A DNA stretch of 64,000 nucleotides from Eopsaltria australis (lineage: Eukaryota; Chordata; Aves; Passeriformes; Petroicidae): positions 496,001 to 560,000 of the forward strand of contig JAVTVJ010000574.1 of assembly GCA_034509425.1 (NCBI GenBank), read 5' to 3'. The notes below the pieces were generated by a model that saw only the letters and a list, made by a program, of their open reading frames with translations, was not told the DNA's origin and made no database searches. The position numbers and the translations under genes are program-made. Positions 51,464 through 64,000 of the stretch are shown here, piece by piece. Every line of letters begins with the position of its first letter. The stretch's first letter is position 1.

Positions 51464-54400
51464 AAACAGGTCAATTCAGAAGTCTTAGCAACATTAAACA
51501 AGACATTCCACTGTAAATATTTAAAGCTAATATAAAGTTCACCCTGCTACATTTAAGAACAGATGTTTTGAAAGTAGCCTAGACACTAGAGTAGAAAAAA
51601 GCTGAGTTATAAATCAGCACTTTTATATCCTCTAATAAAGTCAAAGTCATTTTAAAAATATGGTTTTAAGAAGTTAATTTTGATGCTGAACATTTTTCTT
51701 TCTTTTCTACATGCCATTTCAGATGTTAGTATTTATACATAGGATACAACGTGACACATATAACAGGGCTATAATTAGCCTTTGCTGAAGGCAGCTGAAG
51801 ACCATCCACACATTTCTATGCAAGATTGCTTTCCAGTTAGAAAACTTTGATATAAATCATATATTAATCATTTTTTCCTCTAAACTTTATCCAATATCAC
51901 TGACTTAAAAGTAAATAGCCCCCTAAAACAAGATAGCATGCACATCGTTAATACTTTTTGCTCAGAAGATCAGCCACATGTAAAATAGGTGTATGTTCAT
52001 GTAATTGGCTACAGTATTTTGCTCCATGGTTAAATGCATGATTTCCTCTAATAGAATGCCAGTGTGGTCTACATCACATTTTCTACTTCATAAAGATCCA
52101 ATGAGCTGTGACCACAGGCTCCCCAACTTAATGGAAAGTTCACTTGGTGACTTCCGAGTTTAAATTGTCCCTTTCTACTCCAAATCAATAGGTTTAAAAC
52201 ACATTAATGGATCTCCTCCCCAAAAGCTTTAATCCCAATAGGCTTAGAAAGTAGATCTAACACAGATTTATCACTCTTGCAGCACACAAACCCCAAGGTC
52301 TTCCCTCTTTATAATAGAACAACAAAGCTGAATTCATGGAGACACCTGCTCAGTGCAAACCACACACCTGCCCAGGTATTCAGGTCCCAGCACCTTTCAG
52401 TATTTTCTTTCTAAAATGTTGGAAGAAGTCTTTACAAAGCTATGAAGTTTTTCTAAACACTCTTCTACTGCTCAAACTTCATTTGCTCCCAGCAAGTACA
52501 CAAATATCTGAATGATACAGTAAATTCAATTTCATGTATGTAAAGATGCAAAACACCCACATGCAGCTCTAGCTGAGGATTTCTACATCTTTGCAGCCCA
52601 AGAACTGTCCCTATATTAAACAAACCTTTTAAAAGGCCTAATCTTTATTTATTGATTGATTTGATTATATTTTTAGATGGCTGCCTCAATCTTCAAGAAA
52701 ATGAGACTAAATAAAATCAAGGACCTGTGTACCTAAAGATTCCCACTATGCTCACCAAGACTTAAAACACTCTACATAGAGATGTAAGTCTCAGGCAGAG
52801 TTTAATAATTTCAGAAACCTTTAAAACTTGATCACAGGCTTAAATCTGGAGGCTGTGTCTGAGGAAAATAAGGAAGAAGGGTGTGTGGTGGGACTGACAT
52901 GAACAGACTGATTCTCAAGGCACCTCAAAAACATTGAAGCAGGAATTAATGAACACATTCGAATAAATTTTGCCAGTGGATAAATTAAGATTGGGAAGTT
53001 AAATTAAAGAACTAAGAAGAATCAAGATAAGGGTTCTGCACACACAGAGGTTCCCTGCCAAGCAGCAGGTGCTTGGAAACTTTTGATGATCATCTCCAGA
53101 GACTTTTTGTCACAATCAGTGGGACAAAGTGGAAGCAAGAAAGAAGAGAATTAAAACAGCAAGAACTCAGAGTGAATGTCACCTGAGGTCAAGGCTGGTG
53201 GGTTTGTGTTCTGAGGAAAGGGAAGAACACTTAGTGCTCTTTTGGAGCAAGCTGAAACTTTTAAGACATTAATTGGCACCAAAAGAGAGTCAAGCAATTC
53301 CTAAAAAAGGAATATGGTACCTAGGCCCTCTTATAAAAGAGAATAAATTTATGAGAAATCAGCTTTTTTTCAAAGCACAGCACCTAAAATGGGAACTGAA
53401 AGCACCAGCCTAAGTGCAAAATGAGAACCACAGAAAAATCAATGATTCCAATTTGTAAAGAAAGCACAAATCAAATATTATTAATATGATATATAAGCAC
53501 AATATAAACTATTTGTACTACACACATTAAGGAGAAATTGCTTGAATAAATTCTATTTTTATGAAAAAATACTGCAAACAGCATGCTGATATGTCAGGAA
53601 AGTAAAAATAATAACACTGACATTACTGGTACTATATGCTATTTCCTGGTGATTTCCCAGGATCATCTGTTTCCACATCAAGCAGCTGTTTAAATCCCCT
53701 TTTTGCCTCACCAAATCTAGTTTTGTTTTACATTCATTAGATAACTCGTGCAGTCTATTACTTCTGCTATTACTATAATCCTCACTTCATTGCAAACACG
53801 GAAAAGAGACAACGTTATTCCATTCTGAATTTCAGGAGGTGTTGATGGTTTCAGCAGGGGACTGTGAGTTTTGGGAGTGGAAATAGTGCTGGTTGCTGAC
53901 TTTTTTCTTCCCTCACAAGGCAAGTAGAAACAATCTTTTGAGAGAAAAAAAGAGCAATCCCTGACACGGCCGAACAGAAGAGGAATATGTTAGCACACTG
54001 GAAAAGGTCACATCCAGCTCCGAGGATGAGAGAACAGGGACCTGGTGAAGAGTCCTTCTATTGGCAGAAGAACCCAAATCTGCTGCTCAGCCTGGGCTTT
54101 CACACACTCCAGATCACCCCCTGCACTGATCAACTCAAGCCCCTCTGCCTTCTTTCAGCCTCTTTTTAAATTCAGGCCGCAGAAAAAATCCTAAGCATTA
54201 TTTTGTAATATAAGTCCAGGTTAATACAAAAAGAGGTTTGGGAGTTTTGCCTCTGTCCAACAGCTGAAAGACAATTTAATGTAATAGCTCTGGAGAGCAC
54301 ATATAGAATGAACTGAAACTGAGGGCATAAGCATCTCCATTGTGGAAATTACCATTGCAGAAGGATCTTTCTCACAATCTCAAAGCAGAACATAGATGGC

Positions 54401-54900
54401 CATGGGTTTGCCAAAAGGTGCATTCTTCTTCACCCAGGGATTGTTTCTTCCCTTCCCAAAGGGTCTGAAAAGTGAGGACATCATGGAAAACAGAATGAAG
54501 AAGTTTGAGCAGCTGCTGCCCACAGAAGTTTTTGACTAGAAGATGAACAGAAATAAAATGCTGTGATTGCTTCTAAAGGAATTTTTTCCTTCCAAGATAA
54601 ATCACTATGAGAGCTACAGTTTTAATACGAGCCTACTTACAGAAACTTATTTCAGGTTATTAATTCTGCTTTACCAAACATGTCTCATGTACTCATATAC
54701 TTGCTTTGTTTTGTGGAATCATTAAAAATGCATCCCAAATTGGAAAGTCAACAATCCAGCTGCCACTGAAACACAGTCAGTTTAGAGCTTTATTCTGAAT
54801 GGGATGGGAATAATCAGGGTAAAAGCTTGTATGATAAAAGTGACTCACACCACTTGCAACACTATCACTTTTCCTGCTTTCTCTACAACTTCCAGGTAGC

Positions 54901-55460
54901 AAAATGGGCTCAGCAGCTCAGCCTCCTTACTAAAATAAACACACAGGTCCATGTGAGTATTTGCAAACCCTTCCAGGACAAACAGAGCTGCAGAATAATT
55001 GGGGCCAGAAGGACAGGCCTCTGGAGGTCAACGAGCTCCAGCAGCAGCTCTTGCTCAAACTGCACCTACTATCAAAATGAGATGTTTTCTCATGGCCCTG
55101 TCTAGTCATGCTTTCGATACCTTCAGGTATGGAAATCACTGTGAAAAGATTCCTCCGCCTCCCCTCTCCCATTTCCAAGGAGCATTTCCCCAGTGGTGCC
55201 TGTATCCACTGCTGGTTGTTCCTGAGCTGTGCCCCCCAGAGGACCCTCCCTGCCCCTGCCTCCTGTCCCACCTCTCTGGAAGTGTCTGAGAGCAGTGCCC
55301 AACATCCTCTGCTGGGACAGGACCTGCTCCAGCCCCCACCCAAACCCCACTGGCTCTGCAAGGGACATCGTGTTCCACACACAGCTCCCAGAGAGCCCAA
55401 AAAGGCACACGGCAATAATTTACCCTTCCTTAAGTCCTACAAAAGAACCATTATTTAAGT
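54901..55460. other. GC-richer noncoding patch with many overlapping open frames
   Basis: Up to 161 codons are open on the minus strand (54930-55415) and about 116 on the plus strand (55108-55458), in several frames at once. Simultaneous openness in many frames reflects few stop codons in GC-rich DNA. No domain, start context or splice arrangement favours one of them. Confidence 0.5.
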
Positions 55461-58400
55461 GTTAATGCCGGGACAATGGAAGCATGTGGAGATAAGATTT
55501 TAATGGTGCTCAGCAACACGAAGATCTCTGCTAAAGAAGATCATGAGTACTAATACTACGACTAACACTAACACCCATGTGCTCCTCACTCAAGAGCAAG
55601 GGTGAAAATTAAGGAAAACCATCACTCTTAGTTGTTAAATATCTTCATTAGATCAGAATGAGTGTAATTACTGCTCACAAAATGCACAGTTTGAAAAATC
55701 CTCATCCATTTTCTCCCCTGTTGAAGCAGCACACACCAAAGGTCTCACACTGGGGGCATCTCTGCACACAGCAGGAGAGGGAGGGGACAGCAAAATTCAT
55801 CAAAGTACAATAGAACGCTTGCCTCAAACCACCTTCAATCACTTTATACATCCCAGAACCACAGAAAATTGTTACTGAGCTTCCTCTTGTTTATTTATTA
55901 ATAAAATATATTTGGAATACAGAACACTACCCAGGTAGTGCTTCAGCCAGGGCTCACCTGTTGCAGATTTGCTGCAAAGAAACACTGACAGACCCTTCTT
56001 GTTGGGTGCCCTCCCTTCAGCCCCCTGCACAAGAACATGTTCAGTGGCCCCATTTTAATCAGCAGGCCTGGCTGGGAAGGGCACTGAAGGACATTTCCAA
56101 TCTTATCAGAGGCTCCTCGGGAGGAAGAAATACACCGGGTATCTCCAGCCCAGCCATTAGTCAGGGATGAACAGCAGCCTGCCCTGCCGTGTTCCAGGCT
56201 GTGCTATCTCCTGCTCTGTGCTGTTTGTGGGGTGATGGATGAGGGCCCTGCACCAACCATTAATGGGGTTACCCACATTTCCCAACACAGTGTGCCTGGC
56301 ACAGGGATGCACACACAGAGTCATCCACTGCCCTCGCCTCGTGCGGCACAAAACGCTTGGAACGTGGAGTTTTGTTATAAATAAGTCTAATTCTCCTCAG
56401 ATCCTCTTCTAAGGATCCACAGCAACAAAGCTTTGGCATTTCTTCCCCTGGTTTTGCCCCTTGTTTTCAAATAAATAAATGCAACAGACCATGGTTTCCA
56501 ATTACAATCTATTAGTCAGAGTTTTCATTCAAGCTGCATTTTGAGGGTAAGGGTTTCCCTATTCTAGTCCTTCTGGTTTTCAGGTTTTACAAAGTATTTT
56601 TTAAAATATAAAATCTACTTCACAGCAATTTTACAGATGCTTCTAATTTGTAATTCCCAATTCTTATCATCTACAATTTTTAGTAATAACTGTAATATAT
56701 CCCACAAACTTAAGAATTTAAATTTCCCATGGGTATTGCTAAGACCTGTATATTTGCATTGTAACCATTTTAACTGAATCTTATGTTGCATGAAACTAAA
56801 GTTTTCAAAAACTTAATTTTCTGTAATTATTTGTATTTTGTGTTTAAGCTATTAACCTTTTTGCACTAAAATATCAACAACACACAAGTAATTATTTTTC
56901 CAAATTGTGGCTTACAGATTTCCAAGTTTCAACTATCTACAGCTGCTCAGGGCTCCCTCCATTTCCACAGCATTAATGAAGGGGCAAGAGTCTAGAAAGT
57001 CACATAATTCACAATTATTAAATCATTATCAGTTTCAAAGTAACTGAGTTATCCCAAATTTACTGGTTACTTGCAAAGGATTAATAAATGGAATTTTAGC
57101 AGAAGAAACACACACTAATAAAATACAGTCAATGCACAGAAATTATATTTCAGTTCTCATATCCTTCATGTTCCTTTTAGAGCTTCATTACACTTTCAAA
57201 CTACTACTAAAACTAAAAAATTAAAAATAAAGATACCAGAATATTTTTTCCCCCTGTCCTTCCCCCTCAACATCAATTCTCTTTCAGGGAAGCTACAGAT
57301 TCCAATCTTCTTCCTCACTTATGCCACATCCATCTGAATTCCCCTACTCTGGCTGCAGAATCACTCATCTCCAGAGGGCTGTGCTCAGAACCCAACCCAG
57401 TCCCCTCCAGCCTGCCCACACTGGTTTGGGCCCCAGAACTCCAGAAGAGGAGAGGATCTGTAAATTCAGTTATCCCAATGGAAACAGGAGGCAACTACAG
57501 ATTCCCTCAAATCCTCTGCAGGCCTTGGGGATTTCACACCTCACTCCATGTCCCTTGGATGTTTCTCTCCACCAGTCTACACAAAAGCCTTGTCCTACTC
57601 ACTCCACTGTCCCATTACAAGCAATTAAGCCTGAGATTGAACAGTGAAAGGGAGCCAGGTGACTTCCAATATTCTTAGAGAATTCCAGCCGTAAATTCCA
57701 GCTGTAGCCACCAGCACTGAGTGCACAGGGTGGCACTGCTGAAAGCGTGCTCTGCTGCTAGAAAGCAAAATCAAAGCTCTATTGAAACAAACATTGTATA
57801 ACAAATTGAAACAAATACTCCCCTGGCAAAGCTAAAAGTCCAAAAGGGACAAGAGAGGCCAACAAGAGGAGTAACAAAATGGAAATCACCTGCTGGGGGC
57901 GAGCAGAAGGTACAGGCAACTCTTTGGAGAGAGGGAGGTTTCTGAACTGACATCAACTGAGCTGAAAACGAGTCACATTTACACTTTGATCTCAGTATTT
58001 CCCGTCTCCAGGTGTTGCTCTGCCCTGCAGCAAGGCTGGGGTCAGCTGTCTGAACAGAAATGTCTGGTGCCACTTCCGACACTGGGACACCCAGCCTGGG
58101 CTCCATCTGCTCCTCCAGCAGCACCGCCTGGAAATCCAAGGTCAGATCTACCAGATCCCACTAGAGATGATGCAAAGTGGAAAACATTTGAAGTATAAAG
58201 CCATGTGAACAATTATTTTCCAGCTATTGTTTTTATTTCTCCATTTCTATTTGCACAGATTGCAATTACTTCAATTATTAAATCTGCTGGTATTTTAGCA
58301 GTTAAGCAGCAGGCAGCTGTCACTGAGTTTATTTGCCTCTTTTCTCCTTCAAGGTATTCTTTTGCACAAAAATTTGAGTAATGTCCTACTAAAATAAATA

Positions 58401-61400
58401 AAACCAAGACACTGTTAAGTTATTTATCAGCATTCTACCAAGTGCCTTTTCCACACCATTTACAAAAATACATTTTGCTTACAATGAAAGGTTGAAGAGA
58501 GAGGCTTAGGAGATACATGATTTGTACCTTAGCATATAATGACTATTATGTTCCTTACACAAAGCTCATCATTACCTCCTGCTTTTTTCATGATAGGACA
58601 ACTCTGGCATCATAATTAGCTTTCTAATAAAGTACTTCCCTCCATCAAAAGTCCAAACTTCCACACATTTCTACATGAGGACTCAATAAAAAGCAAAAAT
58701 AGGCAATAAAAAGAATCTAGCATACTTCAAATACATATACTTGACTATATTTACGATGTGTAAATCTGCTATTTAAAAAAAAACTGTGAAATTTAACGCC
58801 CATTCTAATCCCAGAACTTTGTTTCTAAAAATGCAATACTCAAGAAGTGAAAAATACCATCTAAAACATTCCATGCATTTGATTTCCATGCAATTGTCCA
58901 CTGGCAATCTGCAACTGCTTTATGTTTTAACTAAAGCTTCAAAACATTTTTTTTTTTACTGGCTTTCTTCCATGAATGATAATACAACTACATTTTGCAG
59001 GTTTTGTTTAGTGGGCAAAACTATGAGAGCTCATTTTTCAAACTTAAGGTTTGGAATAACTTCATGTACTGTACACTGGAAAGACACCCAGCACACCTTC
59101 TAAACCACAGCTATGAAAAAGATAGTAGGAATCCACTGCAGTTTGAGTCTCAGCCATAGCACTATTCACTTTTCTAAGGGAAGGGGAAAAAAACCCAAAA
59201 ACACACCAACAAAATGCCCAACACAGTAAAAAATTCGAGCAAAGCAAAAGAGGCATCAGATTAAAAAAAAAAATGTTATATGTATGCAGCACATAATTAT
59301 TTGGTTTTAAAGATATTTAACAAGAAAACTCAGGCTGTTAGTTCATCTTGATGCAAATAAAATCAATGCAGCTGATTTTATGTCACAGACTGTTTCTGAA
59401 CTGTTAAGCCATCAAATCTAAACAAAAAGAAATAAACCACACCCAACTAAAACCCCCACACTTAAGAGAGATAAAATTGTTACAGAACACATCAAATGAT
59501 GCTGAAAAGTGAAGCTGCAGTTGTACACCTGGAATCATGATCCATATGAATCCATGTGCATTCTGATCCATGATCAATTTTAGCACTTTGTACAGAATGC
59601 TTTGCCGTTGTCTAATACTGAGACTAGAACCAAATGATAATTTCCCCTTGGTACAAACAAACTTTCTTTCCCGAACAGTATTTTACATTTCACATCCACA
59701 AAAATACATATTTTTGACACTTTTCTTTTTTGATCATAGATTAAGTAGCAAAGTTAATTACATTTAAATAGTTTGCAGTAAATCTAAGTAAGTTACCAAA
59801 CTTTCATTACCAGTGGCACTAAAAATACCAGAGATGCTTTTGACAACAAGGAGACAAGGCAAATTTTCCATGTCATTGTCACAGAAATGATAAAGCAGGC
59901 TGCCAAGAAACCCCTCAGCACAAACTCTCTGGATCTGGGAACTATTTTCTACTTCTGTGCATAACTCAGGCCCTGCTGCACTCACTGAACACGCTACAAT
60001 AGAGATTTCCCAGAGCACGCCAGCAAATCCACAAGGGTAATTTAAGCAGCACTGGAAGAACATGTCTTTTAAACTTCTAAATAAAGACATTCAGAGGCTC
60101 ATGTAATTGCCTGGAATCTCTGGAGTCAGTTCAGACAACAAATTCTGCCAAAGGATTTCCTCTCAGGGAAGGGTCACCTTAAAGACTAACAGGGGAAGAC
60201 AGCGAGTCCATTAGATCAAGGGACCAAATCCACCACCAGCCTGACATGGACATACAAGGCAGGAAAGGTGTCAGGAAATTAATGAGCCGTTAACTGGGCC
60301 AAGACTAACACCCGAAAAGAGTAAAGAAGTGCAGTGGAATTGGATATCAATCTGTTGGTGGCAGCCCTGCAATGGCTTTTAACACCATGTAAAAGAGGAT
60401 GGATGGAGCAAGAACACAAACTCCAGTCACCTGTCCAGTAAGGCACTGAGAACAGCAAGCCCTGTAACGCCTGTAAGCCTCAGGAGATGAGTTCATTAGG
60501 ATTCTAACCCACAGAACAAGAGGCTGGACACTGCAGTGCTTGTTTCTTGCTGCAACATTCAGCTCTTCCAACAGTAAGCACACATATGAGGGGTGCAGTC
60601 ACACACACTGCGATGGCAATGCACTTCTCCTCAGATTACTGTACAGGACTCCTCTCCTCCCAGCCCTGTGTGATATCAAATCCTCTCTGGAGCTCCCAAA
60701 TAACAAGGAGTGCAAGGCAGGCAGCACTTGGAAGAACAAGCCAGGGAAAGTTCTGGCCTCCATGACAGAGCATCTCTTTAAAGAGCCACAATAAGACCAT
60801 AAAGGGACATTAGAGACAGACATTTAACTGAAACTCAGGGTAATATCCTCCACTGGGAGTATTAGCACTTAATTGGGAACAAACTAAGTGACTGACTTAA
60901 TTCTGATATATTGCACCATCTGTAGAGCCCAGGTTATAATTGATAGGCCAGCTGGATGTGGAGCAAGGTACAGCATGTGAAATACTGTAGAGCTTCTCAC
61001 TCATTATTACTTTGCTAAACTGTTAAAGTTTAAATTGTCCTTTCCATTAAATGGGCATTGTTTCGTACTTATTCCTTGTTAATTAACATGTTATGAAATA
61101 GGTCATGGCTTTCAGTACATGACAAGACTATTACTCTGACAATCTCCTTGTTTTCTCTTTCCACTATAAAATTACCTTAACAATACACATGAAAGAGGTC
61201 GTGGAGTTGCTCATGATCCTGTGCAAACACATGAGAAAGTTAAAGGAATTTCTCAATTCTTAGACGAGCTCTGACAAACTGTAAAACAAACTCTGATTCA
61301 CTTTTCAGCCTAGGCTATCCTTAATGCAGAAGCAGTAAGGTGAAAGTCAGTGGGTTTGGGACTAGTGAGGTCTATAGCACTTTATTGCTGAGGTAATTTG

Positions 61401-62883
61401 ATCTGAGAACCAGAAAGCTGGCTTATTCCAAAATATGGGCAACTTTGCAAACCTCTTAAATGTATTTTATAACACATTTCAATAGCTGGTCAAGAGTGCC
61501 TGGACTTTGGAACAGGCTTCCTCCTATTTAGTATAACAGAATCCAGAGGGATTAACCTCAAAGTCCCAATGGCAGCAGCAGATGTGGAATAGACACGTTT
61601 TGAGCACCTTGCTTCCAATGGTATGAAACTGTTCTCACCAAGGAATTCACCTATTTTACCTAACTGTAAGGCAAAGGAAAATAATTTTAATACAACCTTA
61701 TATAAATCCCTACTGCCTGAGCACAAAGGGAAAGTTATTGTAATAAATGGGCTATTGATGGATTCCATGATTTATATCTCTGCATGAATGTAACAGGGGT
61801 GCAGTTAAATAGAGAAAGTCTGGAATTCTGACTCACTGATCCTGAGTAGAAAAGTCATCAAAGCTGAACTGCAAGAAGATGTCTCCTCTGATGGTAAGGT
61901 AGGCTCTAACTGGTCCATTCCCGCTTTTACGTTGATTTCAGAACTCTCACTGTGTGCCCCAAGCCACAGCAGCCCCAAATGCAGCAATTCCCATCACTGC
62001 CTCATATTCCCATTGTAACACAGGATGTCGGGGGCTGCTCTCATCTTGTGAGCTGATACTGCCAAACCAAGCAGCAGGACAGATGTTAATTAAAAGAAAT
62101 AAATACAGCAAAACTATTGAAATAACAAAACTCACAATCTGCCATGCAACAAAAAAGCCAACAGCTCACTTGACGTGTTGGTTTGTGCTCGTCCCTGAGA
62201 CACAAGGAACTCGTCTGCATTCCAAAATGCTACTGATACCCTTCATTTTGCTGTTCCTGCCATGTAACCAAACACATGTGGAAGTTATTTAGGCTCTGAA
62301 GGAGTGGAATTACATTTAAATTAATTTTTTTGTTGTTTTTTGCAGAAAAACAGAAATATCTCTAGAGAACGGTGGTTTTTAGAAGGAACTCGGGAGCAAC
62401 TTTATCTCACAAATGCTTCTCTGGTGTTCCAAACATTTTCTGGGGGAAACAAAAATAACTTGAAGCTTCTTATCACCTGAACCATACTGCAAAAGGTCAC
62501 TGCAGATAGATCAGTGTCAGAGCAGCAGCCACTATTAAGCTGCAAAGGGTTTGGATTTTTCCATTTTTCAGTGGTGAAATTTCATCCAGCGTCGATTAAA
62601 TCTGTTATACAAGTCACTGCTTCACATCCTGCACCAACCAGGAAACCTCCACACATCAACACAAGCACAGAAACACCAGGTCAGCGCAATCTACACTTAA
62701 ATATACACTCTGATTTAACAATTGTTCTCTCATGTAGCAAGAGAACACAAGAAAATCACCATGAACAGGTAACCAGGCTTTTTCTTTGACTGGTTTGGAT
62801 TCTGTGCAGCTCCCCACAAGGAAGTGAATCAATGAGCAGGAGCCACGCTGGGCAGGGGCCGTGGTGCTGAATGTGTGTTACCT
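55461..62883. other. noncoding DNA, no gene seen
   Basis: AT-rich unique sequence. The 56.45-57.25, 58.2-58.4 and 60.9-61.15 kb parts are rich in ATTA/TAATTA-like words and are considered under findings as possible conserved noncoding elements. Opposed open frames of 108-122 codons at 57.77-58.14 and 59.76-60.09 kb (minus strand) have no domain and no good donor site. Confidence 0.55.
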
Positions 62884-63088
62884 CACAGAGCACATCCAGA
62901 CCCAGCCCAAGGGGAAAGCTCCATCACAGAGCACATCCAGACCCAGCCCAAGGGAAAAGCTCCATCACAGAGCACATCCAGACCCAGCCCACGGGAAAAG
63001 CTCCATCACAGAGCACATCCAGACCCAGCCCACGGGAAAAGCTCCATCACAGAGCACATCCAGACCCAGCCCACGGGAAAAGGCTCCA
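62884..63088. repeat. 41-bp minisatellite, five copies
   Basis: Five head-to-tail copies of a 41-bp unit starting at 62884, 62925, 62966, 63007 and 63048. Each begins CACAGAGCACATCCAGACCC. The copies differ only by AAGGGG, AAGGGA or ACGGGA in the middle and one inserted G at the end of the last copy. The first two share AAGGG and the last three share ACGGG, giving a clear order of duplication. Because 41 is not a multiple of three the frame rotates, so all three plus-strand frames are open through the array (81-92 codons), an artefact and not a protein signal. Confidence 0.95.
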
Positions 63089-64000
63089 GGAGCACATGCA
63101 GCTCCTGGGTTTATGATTGACACACTGATATCACAATAAACACCATGAGCAGGATGTACCATAGCCAACATTTAGCTGCAAGGAAGGCAACCTACCAGCT
63201 CAATAAATATTTAAACACACCTACATAGAAACAGAATAAAAATGAGATTTAGAAATGCAACTTGTGTTATTTCTAATTTTTATCAAGTGTGTTGTCACAA
63301 TGCAGCATCCCTCCAGGCTGCTTGGAATGGAAGGCACATGCAGCATAAACAGAGATAACCTGAAGTTAAAATCACAAACCTATTGATAAGCAGGGATTTG
63401 GTTTGAAAGATGAAAGATAACAAAGCACCATATGCAAATCCAGTTCTTACTCTAATGTAATGTGATATATACACAGGTTTTAATTGCTTACTTCAGTAAA
63501 AGCACAACGAGGCAAAGAACAAAAACACATCAGACAGAATTTATTCTTGTTCTTATATTTTCAGACTTAATTAGAAATATTTTGGGCACACATATAACAT
63601 TTGCTACAAAATTTCAATAACAAAATACGTTGTGATGAATCTTTACAAAGATGAAAACAAAACTCTTTATACTTTAAAAATGCATCTGATACAAATATAC
63701 ATGTATTAATTATTCCAACTAACCTTGCAAAATAATGATTAGGAAAGATTATGATACAAAGTGGGAGGAGGGGGCTGACTTTTAGCCAAAGGGAACAGAG
63801 AAATAAATCGAGGAATTTTAAAAGTTGAAGCAACAGCAGGCTGAATTTTGGCTACTATTAAGGACATCATACTATTCACTAAAAATTCTGTTAACAGTAG
63901 GTTTAAAAGTAGGTGGTTTCATACTAAAAACTGGCCAGTAATGTACGTCTTTTATTTCCACTTAAAGCAGTATCAGTGGCTTGGTATTCTGTTTGGGTAT
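63089..64000. other. noncoding DNA, no gene seen
   Basis: AT-rich unique sequence to the end of the window. A minus-strand 88-codon frame at 63567-63833 has no domain. Nothing else recognisable. Confidence 0.6.

Larger units (their letters stand above)
45826..54900. other. noncoding DNA, no gene seen
   Basis: AT-rich unique sequence with a T18 run at 46.65 kb, short GGAA repeats at 49323-49336, T/A-rich repeats at 49744-49764 and a (TA)n tract at 51.45 kb. A 13-bp word CCAATAGACACAA occurs twice near 51.0 kb, six bases apart. The long stretch 51.4-54.9 kb has hardly any open frame above 60 codons, typical of deep intron or intergenic DNA. Confidence 0.6.

Noticed and set aside
54930..55415. 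Minus-strand open frame of 161 codons
   Set aside because: Located in a GC-richer patch where many frames are open on both strands. No domain, and Cys/Trp/Gly-rich composition typical of random GC-rich translation.
55957..56023. Minus-strand 67-nt segment between GTGCAG acceptor and GTGAGC donor
   Set aside because: Open in two frames, so coding evidence is ambiguous, and it lies in GC-richer DNA where this is expected by chance.
57771..58139. Minus-strand open frame of 122 codons with an acceptor-like site near its start
   Set aside because: The first half looks coding-like, but no good donor follows and the second half looks like random translation.
62884..63088. CRISPR-like array
   Set aside because: Units abut directly with no unique spacers, and the window is from a vertebrate.
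62861..63139. Three overlapping plus-strand open frames in the 41-bp array
   Set aside because: The unit length is not a multiple of three, so the same peptide appears in rotating frames. It is a by-product of the tandem repeat.

Overview
The window reads as noncoding DNA from a bird, most likely a passerine or another neoavian. The evidence is AT-rich sequence with very few transposable elements, long-terminal-repeat (LTR) fragments of types I recognise from avian genomes, and one degraded piece of a CR1-type LINE. No protein-coding gene can be supported. Open frames are short, start at random positions, often overlap on both strands, and carry no recognisable domain. The stretch is probably intergenic, or the inside of a very long intron.

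From left to right: 1-6.4 kb is unique sequence with a 57-bp tandem duplication at 2.4 kb. A probable solo LTR of about 440 bp lies at 6.44-6.88 kb. Unique sequence continues to an A-rich tract at 18.0 kb. A GC- and CpG-rich minisatellite of about 26 copies of a 38-bp unit fills 18.62-19.65 kb and is the most conspicuous object in the window. A reverse-strand, ERVL-type LTR of about 595 bp lies at 24.05-24.65 kb, with a 5-bp target duplication. At 38.3-39.4 kb a candidate LTR is followed, after a 198-bp GC-rich spacer, by a second copy of the LTR seen at 6.4 kb. A CR1 reverse-transcriptase fragment sits at 45.6 kb. A five-copy array of a 41-bp unit lies at 62.9-63.1 kb. Scattered microsatellites and a few short palindromes complete the inventory.

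Three short open segments are bounded by good splice-like signals (35.5, 40.0 and 48.0 kb). A few AT-rich, homeodomain-site-like stretches might be conserved regulatory DNA (29.8, 58.2 and 61.0 kb). These are offered only as testable leads. I found no operon, CRISPR array, RNA gene or novel multi-gene system. The observations most worth following are the minisatellite, the 41-bp array, and the LTR copies whose insertion boundaries can be read directly.
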